A DNA stretch of 64,000 bases from Eulemur rufifrons (GCF_041146395.1 NC_090989.1:285249343-285313342), one strand, 5' to 3'. Counted from the first letter of the stretch, positions 12,301 to 25,683 are shown. Notes: generated by a model not told the origin, from the letters alone. Numbers and translations: made by a program.

Positions 12301-15300
12301 CGGGTCCTGCGGGGCAGGCCTGGGCGGGCCGTGTGGCCAAGCTGGGCGAGGCTGGACGGTGACACCAGCACTCTGGGGCTGCCCCCAGCCTGGGATCCAG
12401 CAGCCGGTCAGCCCTGTGCCTGGCCAGTGCGTGAGGCGCCCGTGTATGTGTGTGCGGCGTCCGTGTGCTGGCGTGTTTTCTGCTGGCCCCAGTCTTGCAT
12501 CCTGGCCCTGCCGCCCTGTGTCTGAGGTCCTCTGGGCTCCCTCAGGCCCCTTGAGGACCAGGAAAGGCCCCGGTGGCCACTGCAGCCTATTCCCTGTCCT
12601 GCTGAGAAGACCAAGTTGGCTTTTAAAGCTGGCAGGAATGCTCCCTCGGTGCTGCCCGCCCCACAGGACGTGCTGAATCCCTGGCTGCCTGCACGGGGCT
12701 CGGCAGCGCTGGCCCCCCAGGACCAGCCCTCCCTGCGAGATAAGCGGGTGGAAACCCATGGAGGCCGGAGCCACAGCCGGCATGGGCACGCCCGCTGGGC
12801 TGGCTCTTCCCTGACCAGGCCCAGCCCAGGCGCTGCCCAAGGCCAGTGTCTCCTCCCTGGCGGGAGCTGCAAAACACACATAGCATATGCAGGGGGACCG
12901 AAGCCGAGGCCTGAGCCCTCCAGGTCCCCTGAGCTACGTCCCACGGGGGCCTGGGCAGAGCTACAGGATCGCAGTAGCGCTAGACGCTGGTGCTCTGTGC
13001 CCTACGCCAAGACTCGGTGGCCCCCTTCTCAGGGGAAGGTGCCTGGGGCAGAGCTGGTGGCCCTGAGACAGGGCAGCCAGGCCCTCAGTGGCCCAAACCC
13101 TTTCCTGGGTCTTGTTCTCGGGAGGCGTCCTGGTGGCGGCATCCCCAGGGCCAGTCTGTGGGACGCCAGACCTTTTCCGGAGCACCGAGCCTGCAGTCAG
13201 CCGTCAGTTGTTGAGAGAATGAACGAGCGGCCGAGTGGGGCTATTGTCCCCTGTGGCCCCAGGGCCTGGCTCATGGCAGCCTTCGAGGCTCCTTTTCGGA
13301 ACAACGGTGTCGAGGGTCTCCTGAGGCCTTCGCAAGCTGGTTGCACAGGCAGACGTCACACGGGAACAGGTGCTTGCCGTTTGCACTACGCTGTCTGGGA
13401 CCCGAGCCCCGGAAGGCCTCCCCTTGTCTCACCGGGGGTCTCTAGACGGTGTGGACGTCTCTCCCGAGTCCTGTTTGGACTCCTCTCGGGGGGGTGTGTC
13501 CAGCTCTCACCTGCACCCTGCGAAGGGCAGGCTGTCCCCGAGCCTGCACCCCAGCACGACGCGGCGGAGGCTCTGCAGCCCCTCCCGGGAGCAGGGAACC
13601 TGCAGCCAGCCGACCCCCAGCCTTCTCCAGAGGAGGAGGCAGCAGCTGCTTAACAGCTGCACACAATGTTAGAGGGAAATTTAGGACAAAAGAGGAGAAG
13701 ATTTGAGCATCCAATTTGAACCGAGGGGAGGCACACGAAACCAAAACGGCACTGCCCTAATTCGGGAGCAGAGGGAGTCACGGGTTCTGCAGCCACTGAT
13801 GAGACACCAAAATACTCACCCAGTTTTCTTCTGCGAAAGAGATCCAAACGCGCCAGATGTCCCCCGCCCCTCGGGAGCCAGCCTCATCCCGCAGGGTGAC
13901 GGGCGCCCATCAGCTGGCCCGGGGCACACAGGTCTCCTGGGTCCCCATCCTTCCAGGGACCTGGGCGGGGGCCTGGAACCTTCTGTTCGCCAGAGTTGAG
14001 GCCGAGGAGGTGTCAGGGAAGGAACCAGACCTGACCATGCAGGTGGCTCCCCCAGGCCAGCTCTGGCCCAGTCCAAGGCCAGGCAGGGCCTGCACGGGGG
14101 GTGGGGGGGGGCTGACCCCAGCCTTCCTGGGCCCGGGTCACAGAGCTCCTGCTCTCGGGCCAGCATCTGCAGCCGTGCCTTCCTGGGGGGTGCTGGGTGC
14201 GGCCCCCTTGGCTCTGCGGTGTTCCTGGGACTCTCGGTGGAGAAGATGCTCCCCACGGAGAAGGGTTTTCGGGAGGAGCCTGGGCCTGAGTGAGCAAGCC
14301 CAGTGTCCAGACCAGCCCTCAGCAACGTCCAGCTGCTAAGCTGGGACCGCCCCTGCCCCGTTTAACCATAGGATCACAGAGATGGGGGAGAAGCTGGACA
14401 AGGGAGGCCAGTGGCTTGGGGACCCGGACCCTCTGCTCTTGGGGAGTAGCCGGGCCCCGCAGGGGCTGGGCTGTGATCCCATGGGTGGGCGGTGGGTGGG
14501 CCTCTGGCTCCTGCTGCCCACCGCACACCCCACCCTGAGCTGCCAGGGTCCTTCAGGCTCCTGCAGCACAGGTGCTGGCCGGATCCATGGCCCCGGGCCC
14601 TGCTGAGCGAGCTGAGACCCCCTCAGGGGGGCGGAGCTGCAGGCCACCCAGCCGCCACCTTCTCAAGAGAGTTTCGGACTCTCCCGTTTGCCGAAGCAAA
14701 TTTGTGCCTCAGTTATGGACCAGTGCTTGGTCCTTACAAGAGAATTAACGCCATCAAAATGAACATGCCCTGCACAGGGTTTGGAGGAGAGGTGGCTTAT
14801 GTGCTCAGCACTATGGAAACCAGCTCATACGTACACAGCACCTGAAACACCCTCCCCACTGGAGACTGGAGGGGCGGTGCTGCCACGGGGCAGCCGTCTC
14901 CAGGTTGCCAGGCACCTGCACACCTGCTCCCACCTGCCGGAGCCAGGCCAGCCCCCTGCTCCCTGCAGCCCCAGGGCGGCGGGGGGAGCAAGGAGGGCAG
15001 GTTCCTTTACTCTGGGGGCCTCCCCTGCGTGCCTTTGTGGCATTGTCACTCTCCCCTGAGAACCCATTCCTGGGGGCCAGGCGCGTCTGCACTTGCTGGA
15101 GCTCTGGGGCTGTCCCGGCAGCCCCACCCTGGCACCCATGAAGGCGTTTAGTGGGGGTGTGTCCTGACCGCCGTCCCTGATGCACCGTCCCTCGTCCAGC
15201 CGTTGCACAAAGGCACCTCCTTTGCAAGATGCTCTGGGTTGTTCTGGGGGACACGGCCTGAAGCCCGCCGCCTCCTCTGCCCTTTCAGGTCCCTGAACCC

Positions 15301-15359
15301 CAGCACTGGCAGGAGGCCAGGAGTGCAGACGGAATGCCCGGGGGCACCTCCTCCTCTGG

Positions 15360-15651
15360 ACTTTTTTTTTCTTGAGAGAGGGTCTCATGCTGTCACCCCA
15401 GCTAGAGTGCCATGGTGTCATCACAGCTCACTGCAACCTCCAACTCCTGCCCTCAAACAATCCTCCTGCCTCAGCCTCCCAAGTAGCTGGGTCTACGGGC
15501 ACCACCACAATGTCCAGCTGGTTTTTCTATTTTTAGTAGAGACAGGGTCTCGCTCTTGCTCAGGCGGGTCTTGAACTCCTGACTTCAAGCGATCCTCCCG
15601 CCTCGGCCTCCCAGAGTGTTGGGATTACAGGCGTGAGCCACCGCGCCCGGC
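15360..15651 (-). mobile_element. Alu, full dimer, antisense
   Basis: A short T tract opens the reverse-complement Alu, which ends 'gtgagccaccgcgcccggc'. A perfect 15-bp target-site duplication, cacctcctcctctgg, flanks it at 15345-15359 and 15652-15666. Confidence 0.95.
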
Positions 15652-17029
15652 CACCTCCTCCTCTGGGCTGTCTCCAACATCTGGGGTGTGGAAGGTGGCG
15701 TGCAGCCTGCTGGGTACAGCAAGGTGAACAGGCAGAGTGTGGCCTGACTGTGGGCGCCTGCTGGGACCCCCGCACCAGGTCACTCCTCTCGCCATGTGGA
15801 GCCTCCCGGGGCCTCTGGCTGCTGCTCTCCCTCCTCCTCCTCACCCCACAGCACCTTCAAACAACCAAGGACCTTATTTTCCTCCTGGCACCTGATCTGG
15901 GTCCCAGGGGCACCAGCGGGTCTCAGGAAGGAGCCCATCGGCCTGCACCTGGCGGGAGCCCAGGCTGGGGTCAGGGCAGCCCCAACGGGTCCCAGCACGG
16001 ACCAGCCTGTGTCCTGGACTTCGCTGTGCACCTGGTCACCCTGAGGTCCTGCCGAATGCAGGTTCTGACTCAGCTGGTCTGGGGGCCGGGCTCTCGTCAC
16101 TGCCACTCTGTGCCCTGGGGGTCTCAAGGGTCGAGGGAGGGCAGGTGGGGGGCAGCCACCAGACAGTGACGTGCCTCAGGGCCACTGAAGGTTCTTGCAG
16201 GGGGAGGGTGGGGCAGCTGTGCGGCCAGATGCCAAGAAGTCGAGACAAGACCAGCGACTGGCCGGAGGAGCTGGGGCAGCCCTTAAAGACCATCCTGTGT
16301 CCTTGACCCTGGCCAGGTCTGGTGCTGACCCTCCGGACACTTGATGAGTGGGTGGCCACGGGCTGCTGGCTGTTCCTGCCTGGGGCTAACGTGGCCCCTC
16401 CATTGGAGGCCACTGGCAGCCACAGTCCGAGGCTCCCACCCCCTTCCCCTGGGCCCCCTGGGGTCCCTCTGGCTTCATCGTGAGGGGCTGCGGGACAGGG
16501 ACGGACTGTTAGTGTTGCCAGAGGAGGTGGCAGCCTCAGTGTGAACCTCCAGCTGGAGGGGGGCAGGCAGAACCCCACTGGTGAGACAGGCTGGCTCTGC
16601 CAGTTTGGGGATCGGGCCTGGGGGACTGGGGAGGGCAGGGCCGCCCTGAGAGTCCGGGGCGAGGCGGGGGCCCAGCTCAAGCCCCCGACCTTGAGGGACA
16701 GACCAGGCTGCTTGCCGCCCCCCCACCATCTGGTGGGCACAGAGCAGGGTCCTAAGAAAGGGGAGGTTTGGGGACAGCCATGGTATATCTAGTGGGGGAC
16801 AGGAACACATCCGGCACCCCAACATGTAACTGGATTATGATGAAGGAAAGGAATGTGTGCAAGTTTAGACAAAAAGGGGCGCCTGACTAAGGTTGGGGGG
16901 AGAAAGGGGAGCTGACGGCAACCTGTGAGTGCTGGGGGGCGGGGAGTTCCCAGCAAAGGAAGGGACCCTGCAGAGGCTGGGGGGGCGGGCGGACGGAAAA
17001 GCCCCGCCCGGGAGCCAGACAGAGCTGAT

Positions 17030-17124
17030 GGGTGCACGGGGAGCACACGAAATGCTGCAGCCCCTTCACTCGAAAATGGTTCGTTACGTGAATCTCACCT
17101 CAATTATTAATAAAAAAAGAAAGC
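17030..17124 (+). mobile_element. LINE-1 (L1M-type) 3' end fragment
   Basis: The text 'cactcgaaaatggttcgtta ... aattattaataaaaaaagaaag' follows the familiar end of old mammalian L1 3' UTRs ('acttaaaaatggttaa ... caataaaaaaa'). It is diverged, and the A-rich tail is on the + strand. Confidence 0.55.
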
Positions 17125-17302
17125 CCACCCAGGTCAGTCTCAGCCTTTCCGGTCCAGGGCCAACCCCCAGGGCCCCAGCACACTGTACAGCACATCGTCA
17201 CCTGTCACCTCCGCGGCCTTGCACGGAGGTGTGGGTGGGGGCCCCAGTGGGTGGCTCCTGTCACAGCCCCGCCCCATGCGGCCCCTCATTTCCTCCTGGG
17301 CA

Positions 17303-17315
17303 CCCCCCCCCCCCC
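17303..17315 (+). repeat. C13 homopolymer
   Basis: Thirteen consecutive C residues. Prone to length error in sequencing. Confidence 0.85.
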
Positions 17316-18049
17316 GGAGCCGGAGCCGCTTCCTCAGCTTTCTCACTGAGCACAGGTGCTTCTCCCGGGCATTTACCATCCTCCGACATGCGCCCGACGC
17401 CAGCGGCCTGGCCACCCTTCTCCTGACAGGTCCCACCCCGGGGTTGGGGTCTCTGCTGGGAACTTGGAGACTCCCAAGGCGAGCAGGAAACCCCTCCCCA
17501 GGCCCTCCCCGTGGAGCGGGGGCTGGGACCCCTGGTGAGCGGCTCCTCTGCCGACGCTGGAGCGGAGCTGCCGAGAGACAGAAACACCAGCTTTCCACGA
17601 GGGGCTTTTCTGTGTCCTGTCTTCTGTCCTGCCAGTTGAGACGAAAGCAAGAGAAGGGCAGGGAAACCCTCTGCGCCTGGGTGAAGGGGCTCTGACCGGC
17701 AGGAGCTCTCCCGACAGGACTCGCCAGGGACGTGTGCGGGTGGTGGGGCAGCTGTGTGCCGTGGGTCCATCCTCGGCCCAGCAGCCCTGGCCACAGTCTG
17801 ATCCTGGGGTCCCCGCCTGCCGCTTCCCTTTCTGCTGACCGAGCAGCCCTGGCCACTCTGAGGACAGGGAAGAGGGCGAGAACTTGGGCGGGTTGGGGGC
17901 TCGGCCCCTGCCAGAGAGGGCCAGCAGCCCCCAGCAGCCTCGGAACACGGGGCGGGAACGGACAGAGCCTTAGGCTCCGACACTGGGAGTCTGGGGGGGC
18001 CCTGCTCTGTGCCAGGAGCCCCATGGGGCCAGGGATAGGGCTGGGATCA

Positions 18050-18450
18050 GGAGTGCCGGCTGGCTTTTCTATAGGGGAAGGTTGGAGAAGGCCTCATGAG
18101 CCAGGGACATCTGGGCAGAGACCCCAAGGAAGTGACAGAGCAAGCCTTGAAAACTGTGGGGAAGAAGGCACAGCTTGCAGGATAGCAGGTGCAAAGGCCC
18201 TGGGACAGAAGGTACCGGTGTTGGAGACGGGCAGAGGGGGTGAGGTGTGGGGTGGGGGCCGGGCCCCGGCCACTCAAACACCTGGGCTTGTGTCTGAGTG
18301 ACAAGTGGGATGGGGAGCCACTGAGGGCTCTGTGGGGCTCTGACAGGTTCAGGAGCGTCCCTGTGCTGCTGTGCCAGTGACAGACTGGGCGGGACAAGAG
18401 AGGAGGTGGGGACTAGTTAGGGGCAGTCGCCTGCAGGAAAATGGGTGTGG
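18050..18450 (+). repeat. Old interspersed repeat, family not assigned
   Basis: The text 'aggcctcatgagccagggacatctgggcagagacc ... gcaggtgcaaaggccctggga ... gggagccactgagggctctg' resembles a common ancient mammalian repeat that I recognise by phrase but cannot name safely. Confidence 0.4.
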
Positions 18451-18929
18451 GCCAGGAGGTGACTTGAGATTTTAAGGCAGAGCTGTCAGCCTGGAGGACA
18501 GATTGGATGTGGGGTGTGAGACTAGGGTGGGTGTCATTACCTGCACAGCCATGGCAGCAGCACCTGGCAGGCCACCAGAGGCTTCTGCCGTCCAGGGAGG
18601 ACAGCCAGGTGGCCAGGCCACCAGTTCGGTTCTCTTTGCCTAGCTCCTGAGTGCATCCCCGAGATGCCACCTCTGTGGCTCAACGATTTGTTTGCAGACG
18701 TCTCCTGTGACTTCCCCTTTCCCCCCAGCCTGATGCTGTTGCTTCCTGGATGGGAGCTCAGGACCAGCTGGGGGGGGGGGTCCCCTGAGCTGGAAGCCAC
18801 TCAGAGGTGCTGCTGTGCTACTCAGATCCCTTAGGTGGGACTGTTGCTGCCAAGCCCACACGTCAGCCAACAGCAGGCCGACTATTTGCGACTTAGGAAA
18901 CATAATGAGCAAAGGAAGGAAAGGAGCTG

Positions 18930-19140
18930 CAGAGGTTGACACCCCGACACTCCGGGTTCAAGTCTCCCTTCGAGAGCCCCACCTGGGAACCCTGAGAAAG
19001 TGAGCCCAAGCCAAGCTGTAAAACAGGAGGGAAAGGAGCTGACCTCACAGGAGGGGTGCGACAATTAAGTCTGGTAATGTGCGCACTCTTGGGACGCGTA
19101 GCACGGGCCTGGAATGCAGTAAGCGTTGGGTGTTTGCATT
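18930..19140 (+). repeat. MIR SINE, sense, diverged
   Basis: It shows the MIR order: 'actccgggttcaagtctccc', then 'gctgtaaaacaggagg' in place of 'tctgtaaaatgggg', then 'acaattaagtctggtaatgtgcgcactcttgg ... agcacgggcctggaatgcagtaagcg'. No target-site duplication is visible. Confidence 0.6.
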
Positions 19141-20299
19141 TAAAATGTGCAGGTGTATATTGGTGAACCCCCACACAGAAGGAGAATGCAGCGAGCTCGG
19201 CACCCTCGGGAAATAGGGTTCTGGGCATCTGCCGTCTTGTCTTCTAAACACTTTCCAATGTTTTCCATGCGTCCTTCATTAAAGAAATTCTTTAATATTT
19301 AGAAAGTGAAAGTGGCGAAAACAATCAGCCCTGGTCCCTGGAGGAGCAGGGGGCCTGCCGGTCTCAGGGACCCTCAGCCCCAGGCCCTGGGGGAGGTGTG
19401 CAGGCAGAGGGACCATCAGGAGCCCCCAGGAACCCTGCAGCTCCCCCGGGGGCTTCCGCTAGCTCAGAGCCCTCCTCCCCCCTTGAGCCCAGAGCCTTCT
19501 GCTTACACCTGTGCCGAGCAGGTGGCACTACCGCGTCACTGCTGGCTGTCCAGGTGTCCCTCTCGCCCTGCCCTCATGGCCCAGGGCCACATGTCCACAT
19601 GACCACATGCCAAGCCACGTGTGACCTAGTGTCTCCAGCCTGTAGCGTCCTCCCTCCTTGCCTGAACACATCAGGCAGCCCCGCAGGCCTAGAGGAGGCA
19701 GTGGCTAGGGTGGGGGGTGTGGGACCTGGGGTGGGTTAGGTCTCAGTGGGGCTCTGGGGTGAGCCCAGAGTTCCTGTGGGGCTCCACACTCATCCCCACA
19801 GGGCAAGCCAGGGAGGGAGCTGGTGAGTGTGGGGTGGTGTTTTTTGGTAGCAGAGCTCAGCTGTACAGAACCTAAAGTTGGGGTCAAGGGTCAGTCTATG
19901 ACCAAGGTCAAGGACCTACCTTGAGGTTGGGGTGATGTGTGCTTGGCCAAGTTCCTGGTCCTTTGTCCTGGGGATGACCTTGGCTTACCGTGCCAGGAGG
20001 GCTTCAGCCCCAGGCCTGCTCCCCAGGGGTGCTCTGGGAGGGTGGTGGGGCAGCTTGCTCTTCACTGAACCCCTCCTCCCGGTGACCCTGCTCAGGATCA
20101 CTGCAGTGCTGACACCCCCATTTTACCGCAAGGAAGCTTGTGCAGGGGGGGAGTCAGGCTGGCTGTAGCCCGAGTACCCACTGTGCCTGTCTCCACCGCA
20201 GGCCCCAGGTGCGGTGGGCAGGGGATGCTGAGGAGTGTCTGGGTCCTTTGGGGTGTGCGGCTGGTTTTATTTCCATGCACTTGTTTTAAAACCGCACTT

Positions 20300-21660
20300 C
20301 TGTGCACGGGAGGGGCACTGGCGCGCCAGCGCGCTCCGATCGCACCAGGCCTGAATGCAGCCCCCGGGCGCGTCCAGGCAGATCGCGGCCACAGGCAAGA
20401 GGCGCCGGCACCCCGCGGTGGCCGGTCCAGGGCGCTCCCGCACCGCGTCTTTCACGGCGGCTGCGGGGATGCCGCGCCTGCCGGCCCGCAGTCGCGTCCC
20501 TCAGCTGCACGTGCGAGCGCGGCCGCCGCGGGAGGGGCGCTCGGGGCCGGTTGGGGGGCTCTCTCCGGCTGAGTGCGCCCAGCCCCTCCCCTGCCCGGGC
20601 GCCAGCCCGGCCCTCTGTGCGGCCGCGCCCGGTGCCGCCGGTGCCCGGCGCGGGGTCGGACGCCCGGGACTCCCGGAGGCCGACGCGGGGGCGAGGAACG
20701 GCCGCCTCCCCGTCCCGCCCGAGCCCCCGGCCCGGCCCCGGCGCCCACCTGCGGCGAGGGAGCGCGCGGCCGGCGCGCTGTCCCTTTAAACGGCCCGCGG
20801 GCGCCTCCCCCGCCGCCGCCCCGCCCCCGCCGCGGTGCGGCCGCCGGTGCTGGGCGAGGTCGGAGAAAGTCCATGGGCGCCGGAGCGCGGGGACGCCGGA
20901 GCACTTCCTGCCGCAGGCGGCGCGCCGCAGCTGCCAGGCCGGACCGGGCCGGGCGCCCGCAGGTACGGCCGATGGGCGCGCGCCTGTGCTCGGCGCCGGG
21001 CGGGGTCGTCCCGCGGCCCGGCCGCACTTCCCGCAAACTCCGCGGCCGCGGCCGCCCAACTTGGCGCGGGCCGCCCTGCCGCAGCGCTGCCGGCCGCCGC
21101 GGGGCGGGGTGCGGCCGAGTTCGGCGCGGGCCGTGGCGTGCGCGCAGCAGCGGGCGCGGCGCACGGAGGCGGCCGGGCGGCGCCGGGTGTCCTGGAGGGG
21201 CGACCCCGGGCCGGGACTCCGGGCCGGGACCCCGGGCGGCGCGTCCTGGGGAGACCCTGGCCCTCGTCCTGCGGGTCTTCCCCGCCCCGCTGGGCGTCTC
21301 GAGTCCCACGGCGTCCCCGGGACCGAGACCGGACCGACCGAACCCAGCCTTCCGGCCGGCGGGGCTGGCCCCGGGCCAGGCGGGGGGCGACCCAGCGCTC
21401 CCGGCGGGGTCGGAGCCGCCGCGCGTCTGCGCAGCAGCCTGGGCACGCCGGGCCTGCGCCCTCCTTCCCGGTCCAGCCGGGCCCCCTTTCTGGGTCGCCT
21501 CTGCCTCCTGTCGGACCCCAGCTCGGGGAGAAGCTGGGGTGCGGCGGCAGTGGGCGGGGTCCCGCCTCCGCCGTTACTGTCTGCGGCTCAGGTCTCTGCC
21601 AAGCCCCCTCTCCGGGAACTCAGGCGCTGCTCACCCAGCGGAGGGGACCTGAGGCCTCCC
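20300..21660 (+). promoter_or_regulatory. NACC2: CpG-island promoter of NACC2
   Basis: A dense CpG island of about 1.3 kb rises from ordinary sequence at about 20290 and ends near 21660. It contains a TTTAA box (ccctttaaac, about 20783), a run of CG-rich Sp-like text and a strong splice donor at 20962/20963. It is the first CpG island 5' of the NACC2 coding exon with a donor and lies about 13 kb past the end of TMEM250. That spacing is similar to the human TMEM250-NACC2 gap as I recall it. Assignment as the canonical NACC2 promoter is inference from position. Confidence 0.65.
20815..20962 (+). other. NACC2: NACC2 non-coding exon 1 (5' end approximate)
   Basis: The donor CGCCCGCAG|GTACGG fixes the 3' end at 20962. 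The 5' end is a guess about 30 bases past the TTTAA box at 20783. If the start is upstream of 20873, the exon contains an ATG whose frame stays open to the donor and continues across the splice into exon 2 (see findings). It carries no NACC2 main coding sequence. Confidence 0.55.
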
Positions 21661-24600
21661 ACTGAGTTTTCTCTCCTGCTGGGGCAGTGTGGGGGTCAGA
21701 GGTCAGAGGTCACCGCTGGCCCTGTGCCAGCCTCTGTGGGAAGTTTGGTCTTGGACTCTCGTTGCGGTGCAGTTTAAACCTGTGGGTTTGTCAGTTGTCA
21801 GGTCTTGTCCCCTGCAGCTGGCCTCCCAGGCCACTCCCACTGCCTCCGGCCGCCTCCTCCCTCTTGGGGCCTCGGATTGGAGATGTTTTGCCCACGTGGT
21901 GGTTGGGCCCCATCTTTCTAATGGCATTTCTTGGGACCCGTTGGGCACCCCGCAGTGCTCTCTGGCTGCGGTCTGGCTGAGCCTGTCCTGGGCAGCGGCG
22001 GTGCTGGGCTGGGGAAGGCCCCAGGCCGCAGTTCTTCCTGCCCTGGCTGCGCCCACCGCCCTGCAAAGCTGCCCTCGCTGGGGCCCCTGTGGGCACAGCA
22101 GGGTCCTCCCCTAAGTGTGGCTGCCATGGCCCTGCTCCTCTCCAGTCCCCCCCCCCCCACTCTCCAGTTTGGCCAGATGCCAGTGACGGAAGCCCCTTGT
22201 CAGTGTTTAACCCTCACAGTGTCCCCAGGAGGGGTAGCTGCCACCAACCAACTGTTTGCTCAGTTTCATAACCGAGGAGAAAAGGAGTTAGGTGCAGGGT
22301 CAGCCAGCTGCCACCCCTGACCCACCTCTCCAGTCTTCCCTCTTCCCACACTGTCCCCTTGGTCCTCTGTGGTGCCTTCACTGCCTGCCCCTTCCAGGAG
22401 GCCCTCTGGCATTTCCCTTGGGTCACTGTCGGGCAGCACCTCAGCTGGAGCCAAGCAGAGGAAATAAAAGGAGGCACGACCCAAGGTGGTGGCCCCGTCC
22501 TCTCGGCGAGCTGGCTGGGATGAACACGGGAGTAGAACAAGATATCACTTGTCACCTCTCTGCGGTCACACCCAGGCGGGATGGCACTGGCCATGGGCCT
22601 GCGCGAGGGCGGACCGTGGTGGTGGCCAGTGCTGATTCCGCCAGCCGTGCAGCCGCTTAGCATCTCCCGCAGAATGTTCGACGAGGTGCTGGTGCTGTGT
22701 TATGGGCGTGCCAGGCTGCCCCTGGGCCGTGGCGGGATCTCTGTTCCTGCCGCTGGCTGCTGGGAGCATGTGCAGGGATGCGCAGGGGCCTTCCAGGAGC
22801 TGGGGGTTGTGTGGGCTTCTTACAAAACTCTTCACACCTCCCCACGTGTCCCGACTAGACGGAGCCAGCCTCATTTCCATAAGGATATGGTGGTTTCACG
22901 GCTGAGCAGGCGTCTGGGGCTCATCTTGACTTTTGCCTGGTCTGCGTCCTGGGCTGGGGGTGGGCAGTGTGACCTTCAGGGCCTTCCCTGTCACACTGAG
23001 GGGGCTGGTACTTGTGGGACAGAACTTAAGACCCCTGGTGTTGTCCTTTCCAGGAGGTTCTGCTTCCAGGGCTCCCCCCACCCCCGTGACCCTTCCTCCG
23101 AGGTCTGTGCCTTTGACCTGCCTCCCTGGAACGCACCAGACACCCAGTGCCTGCCTGTTTCCTCCTCTGTCCTGTCCATGCGGCCTCTCTGCATCTCACA
23201 GCCCCTGGGGGTCACCCCATCCCCTCTCTTGCTCTGCACCCCCAGCCTGGTCCCTTCCTGGAAGTTCTCCAAGTTGGGCCCTGCAGTGGGTTCGGAGGGG
23301 TGGGCTGTAGGGTGGGACGAACCCGCCCAGGCTTCAGAAGCCCCGGGGGCGACAGATGGCTCCCCTCAGCCTGGGATACTCCAGCATGTTTGTCCGGAGA
23401 ACCAGGGCCTCCTGTAGACCCCGGTGTAACAGGTACAGTCAGGAACTTGACCACGGCAGGGGCCCACTGAGTGCCTGTGCGGTGGCAGCTGATGTGTGCC
23501 CGTCTGGTGGTCCTGGCTTGCTGGCCGCCTGCTGTGCCTGGGGTCTCAGGACAAGATAGGCCACCTTCCAGTCCAGGGTGGTGTTAGCTGTCCAGTGTCC
23601 CCATGGGGCGTCCTAGGCTGGGGAAACCTGGTCTTTTGAAGGGGGAGGCAAAGCCCTGCGGTGTGACAACATGGGGGAGGGGCTCCCCAAGGCAAGGGAG
23701 AGGTGCCACCAGCCCCTGTCTGGAGGCTGCACCCTGAGCTGTGTCTGGTGAGTGTGGGCCGCCTGGAACCAGCCCCACTTTGGAAGTTTGTAGAGTGTGG
23801 TTGGGGCCGGGGGTGTCAGGACCTGTTTAGGGTTGGCTCACCGGGCCTCTCACCCTGCTCCTGCCAGGCTTGCCTCACTTGGGTGTCTGCAGAGACCACC
23901 CCGATAGCCCAGGGTCCAGCCCCCCCCCCCGCACTTCCCTCTGCTGCAGGCTTTGCTGGGCACCCCCTTGGTGCTCCCCGAGGTGGGCAGGTGGGGGAGC
24001 TTGGCCAGTCTTTCTCCACCTGTCCCTCCACTGTGCGCCGCCAGAGATGTGCGGCCCCCGCCCCAGGTGTGTGGCTGGGCGTGTGTGTCCTCTTGGGGCC
24101 TGGGCTCAGGCCCGGGTGCTGCTCCCGCCTTCCTCATGCTCTCCTAGGCCTGGGGAGATGAGATCATTTGCAAAATATGCTCCGGGCTGGCCAGGGCTTC
24201 CTCATTGTGTCACCTGCAGCTGCTTGTTTGCTGGGAGCCCAGGCGCTTCCTCAGCTGTGGCCTTCTTGCCTTTATTGTTTAAAGTCTGGGCTCTGGAAGC
24301 GCAAGCCCTGTGTGTAGGTTCTCGTCAGGCCGCAGGTGGGCGGACAGGGAACATCGGGTCCCTGTCGTCTGGGGGCACGAACACTGGAGCCAGCACTCGC
24401 CCGTGCCCAGACAGGGGTGGGCCTGGGAGCCAGTCTGAGCGGGGGAGGAATGGGCCTGGCTGGGCTGCTGGGCCTGGTGCCACACTGGAGCCCTGGGGTG
24501 GGCCTCCTGAGGTCACTCCCAGCGCGAAGCTTTGTGACCTTGAGGGAGTACCCCCCCTCCCTGAGTCCGGCCTGCTAGGGGCAGCTTCCTCGCGGTGCCA

Positions 24601-25683
24601 GCAGGCTGAATGGGAGCGGCCTGGCCTGGGGGCCGCTGGGCGATGGAGCTGCCCGTCCGGTGACGGCTCATGGCCCTTTAAGGGGAGCGGCGGCTCTGTC
24701 TCCAGGGGGTTGGGAGGCAGCCTTTTCTCGGAGGCCTTGTGTGCAGGTCCCAGGGGAGGAGAGGCTGGCTCTGGGTCTCTCCAAAGGAATCTCCCCTCCC
24801 CCTTGGTGCTGGGCCCTGGCACCCAGGAGGGCACATGGCACGCACAGGCTGCGAGCTCCTGGGCCCGCCTAGCGCCTGCCCCTGTGCCTAGGAAGCAGGC
24901 AGGGCTGGGGGCGGGGAACAGAGGGGCCTGAAAGTGCCCATATATAGTCACTGGGGTGAGCAGCGAGCTGGCGCTGCAGGGATGTCTCCCAGGCCCCAGT
25001 CTGGCTGGCCCCAGGCCCTGCCACTGGTCCCTGAGGGTGGTCTGGCCCTGGGGCCGGGTGGGGGTGGCAGTCAGTGAGGGGGGCTGGATTGGGGCAAGGG
25101 GTCGGGCACAGCAGAGCCAGCCTTCAAAGTGTTTGTTGATTGAAAATAAAAATCTCCTGGGTCCTCCATAGTCAGGGTCAAGTGTGCTTCAGGGACCACC
25201 ATCTTTGAAAGGTGGAGGCTGTCTGTGGCCGTGCCGTCAGCCAGAGCCGCCTGGGGTCCCGCACTGAGGGCATCAGGGACTGGGAGGCTGCTGGGTGAGG
25301 CCGTCAGCACCCAGCCCTCGCCCCACAAGATGCTAGCGCCTCTCATGACAGCGACACCACATGGGGCTCTGCCTGCTGGCTGGTGTGTCCTAGAAGAGCA
25401 CCTTCCCCTTCCGTCTAGGGGCCATTGCCCGCAGTCGTAGTTGGGGGACAGCAGGCCTTCCCCGAGCTGCGGGGGCCGCCTGTGGAGGAGCCTGCCTGGC
25501 CTTGCCTTTAGCTCAGAGCAGAAGGAAGTCCAACATTCTCTCCTCCTGCTGCCCCCACGCCCGGCACCCTCGCCAGGAGCCCCCCAGGGCCCTGGCATCT
25601 GCCCTGGGGGCCCTGACGTGGCCTCCCCTCCCCAGCTCCACCCAGTCCCTGTCTGTGCGGAGAAGGGAGAAGTGACCATCTTC

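Larger units (their letters stand above)
8423..15344. other. Intergenic DNA between TMEM250 and NACC2, first part
   Basis: GC-rich sequence with no supported gene. Long open frames on both strands (for example at 9795-11294 minus) overlap one another, lack domains and reflect stop-codon scarcity in GC-rich DNA. Apart from a (GGGGGT)n tract and a possible hAT remnant, I see nothing distinctive. Confidence 0.55.
15667..20300. other. Intergenic DNA between TMEM250 and NACC2, second part
   Basis: No gene is supported. The stretch holds a LINE-1 3' end (about 17030-17124), a C13 run, an unassigned old repeat (about 18050-18450), a MIR (about 18930-19140) and otherwise GC-rich unique-looking sequence up to the NACC2 CpG island. 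Confidence 0.55.

Noticed and set aside
20302..21777. 491-residue open frame, plus strand, and minus partner at 20286-21446
   Set aside because: Both lie in the NACC2 CpG island and are arginine/proline/glycine-rich shadow frames. The real exon here is non-coding and ends at 20962.
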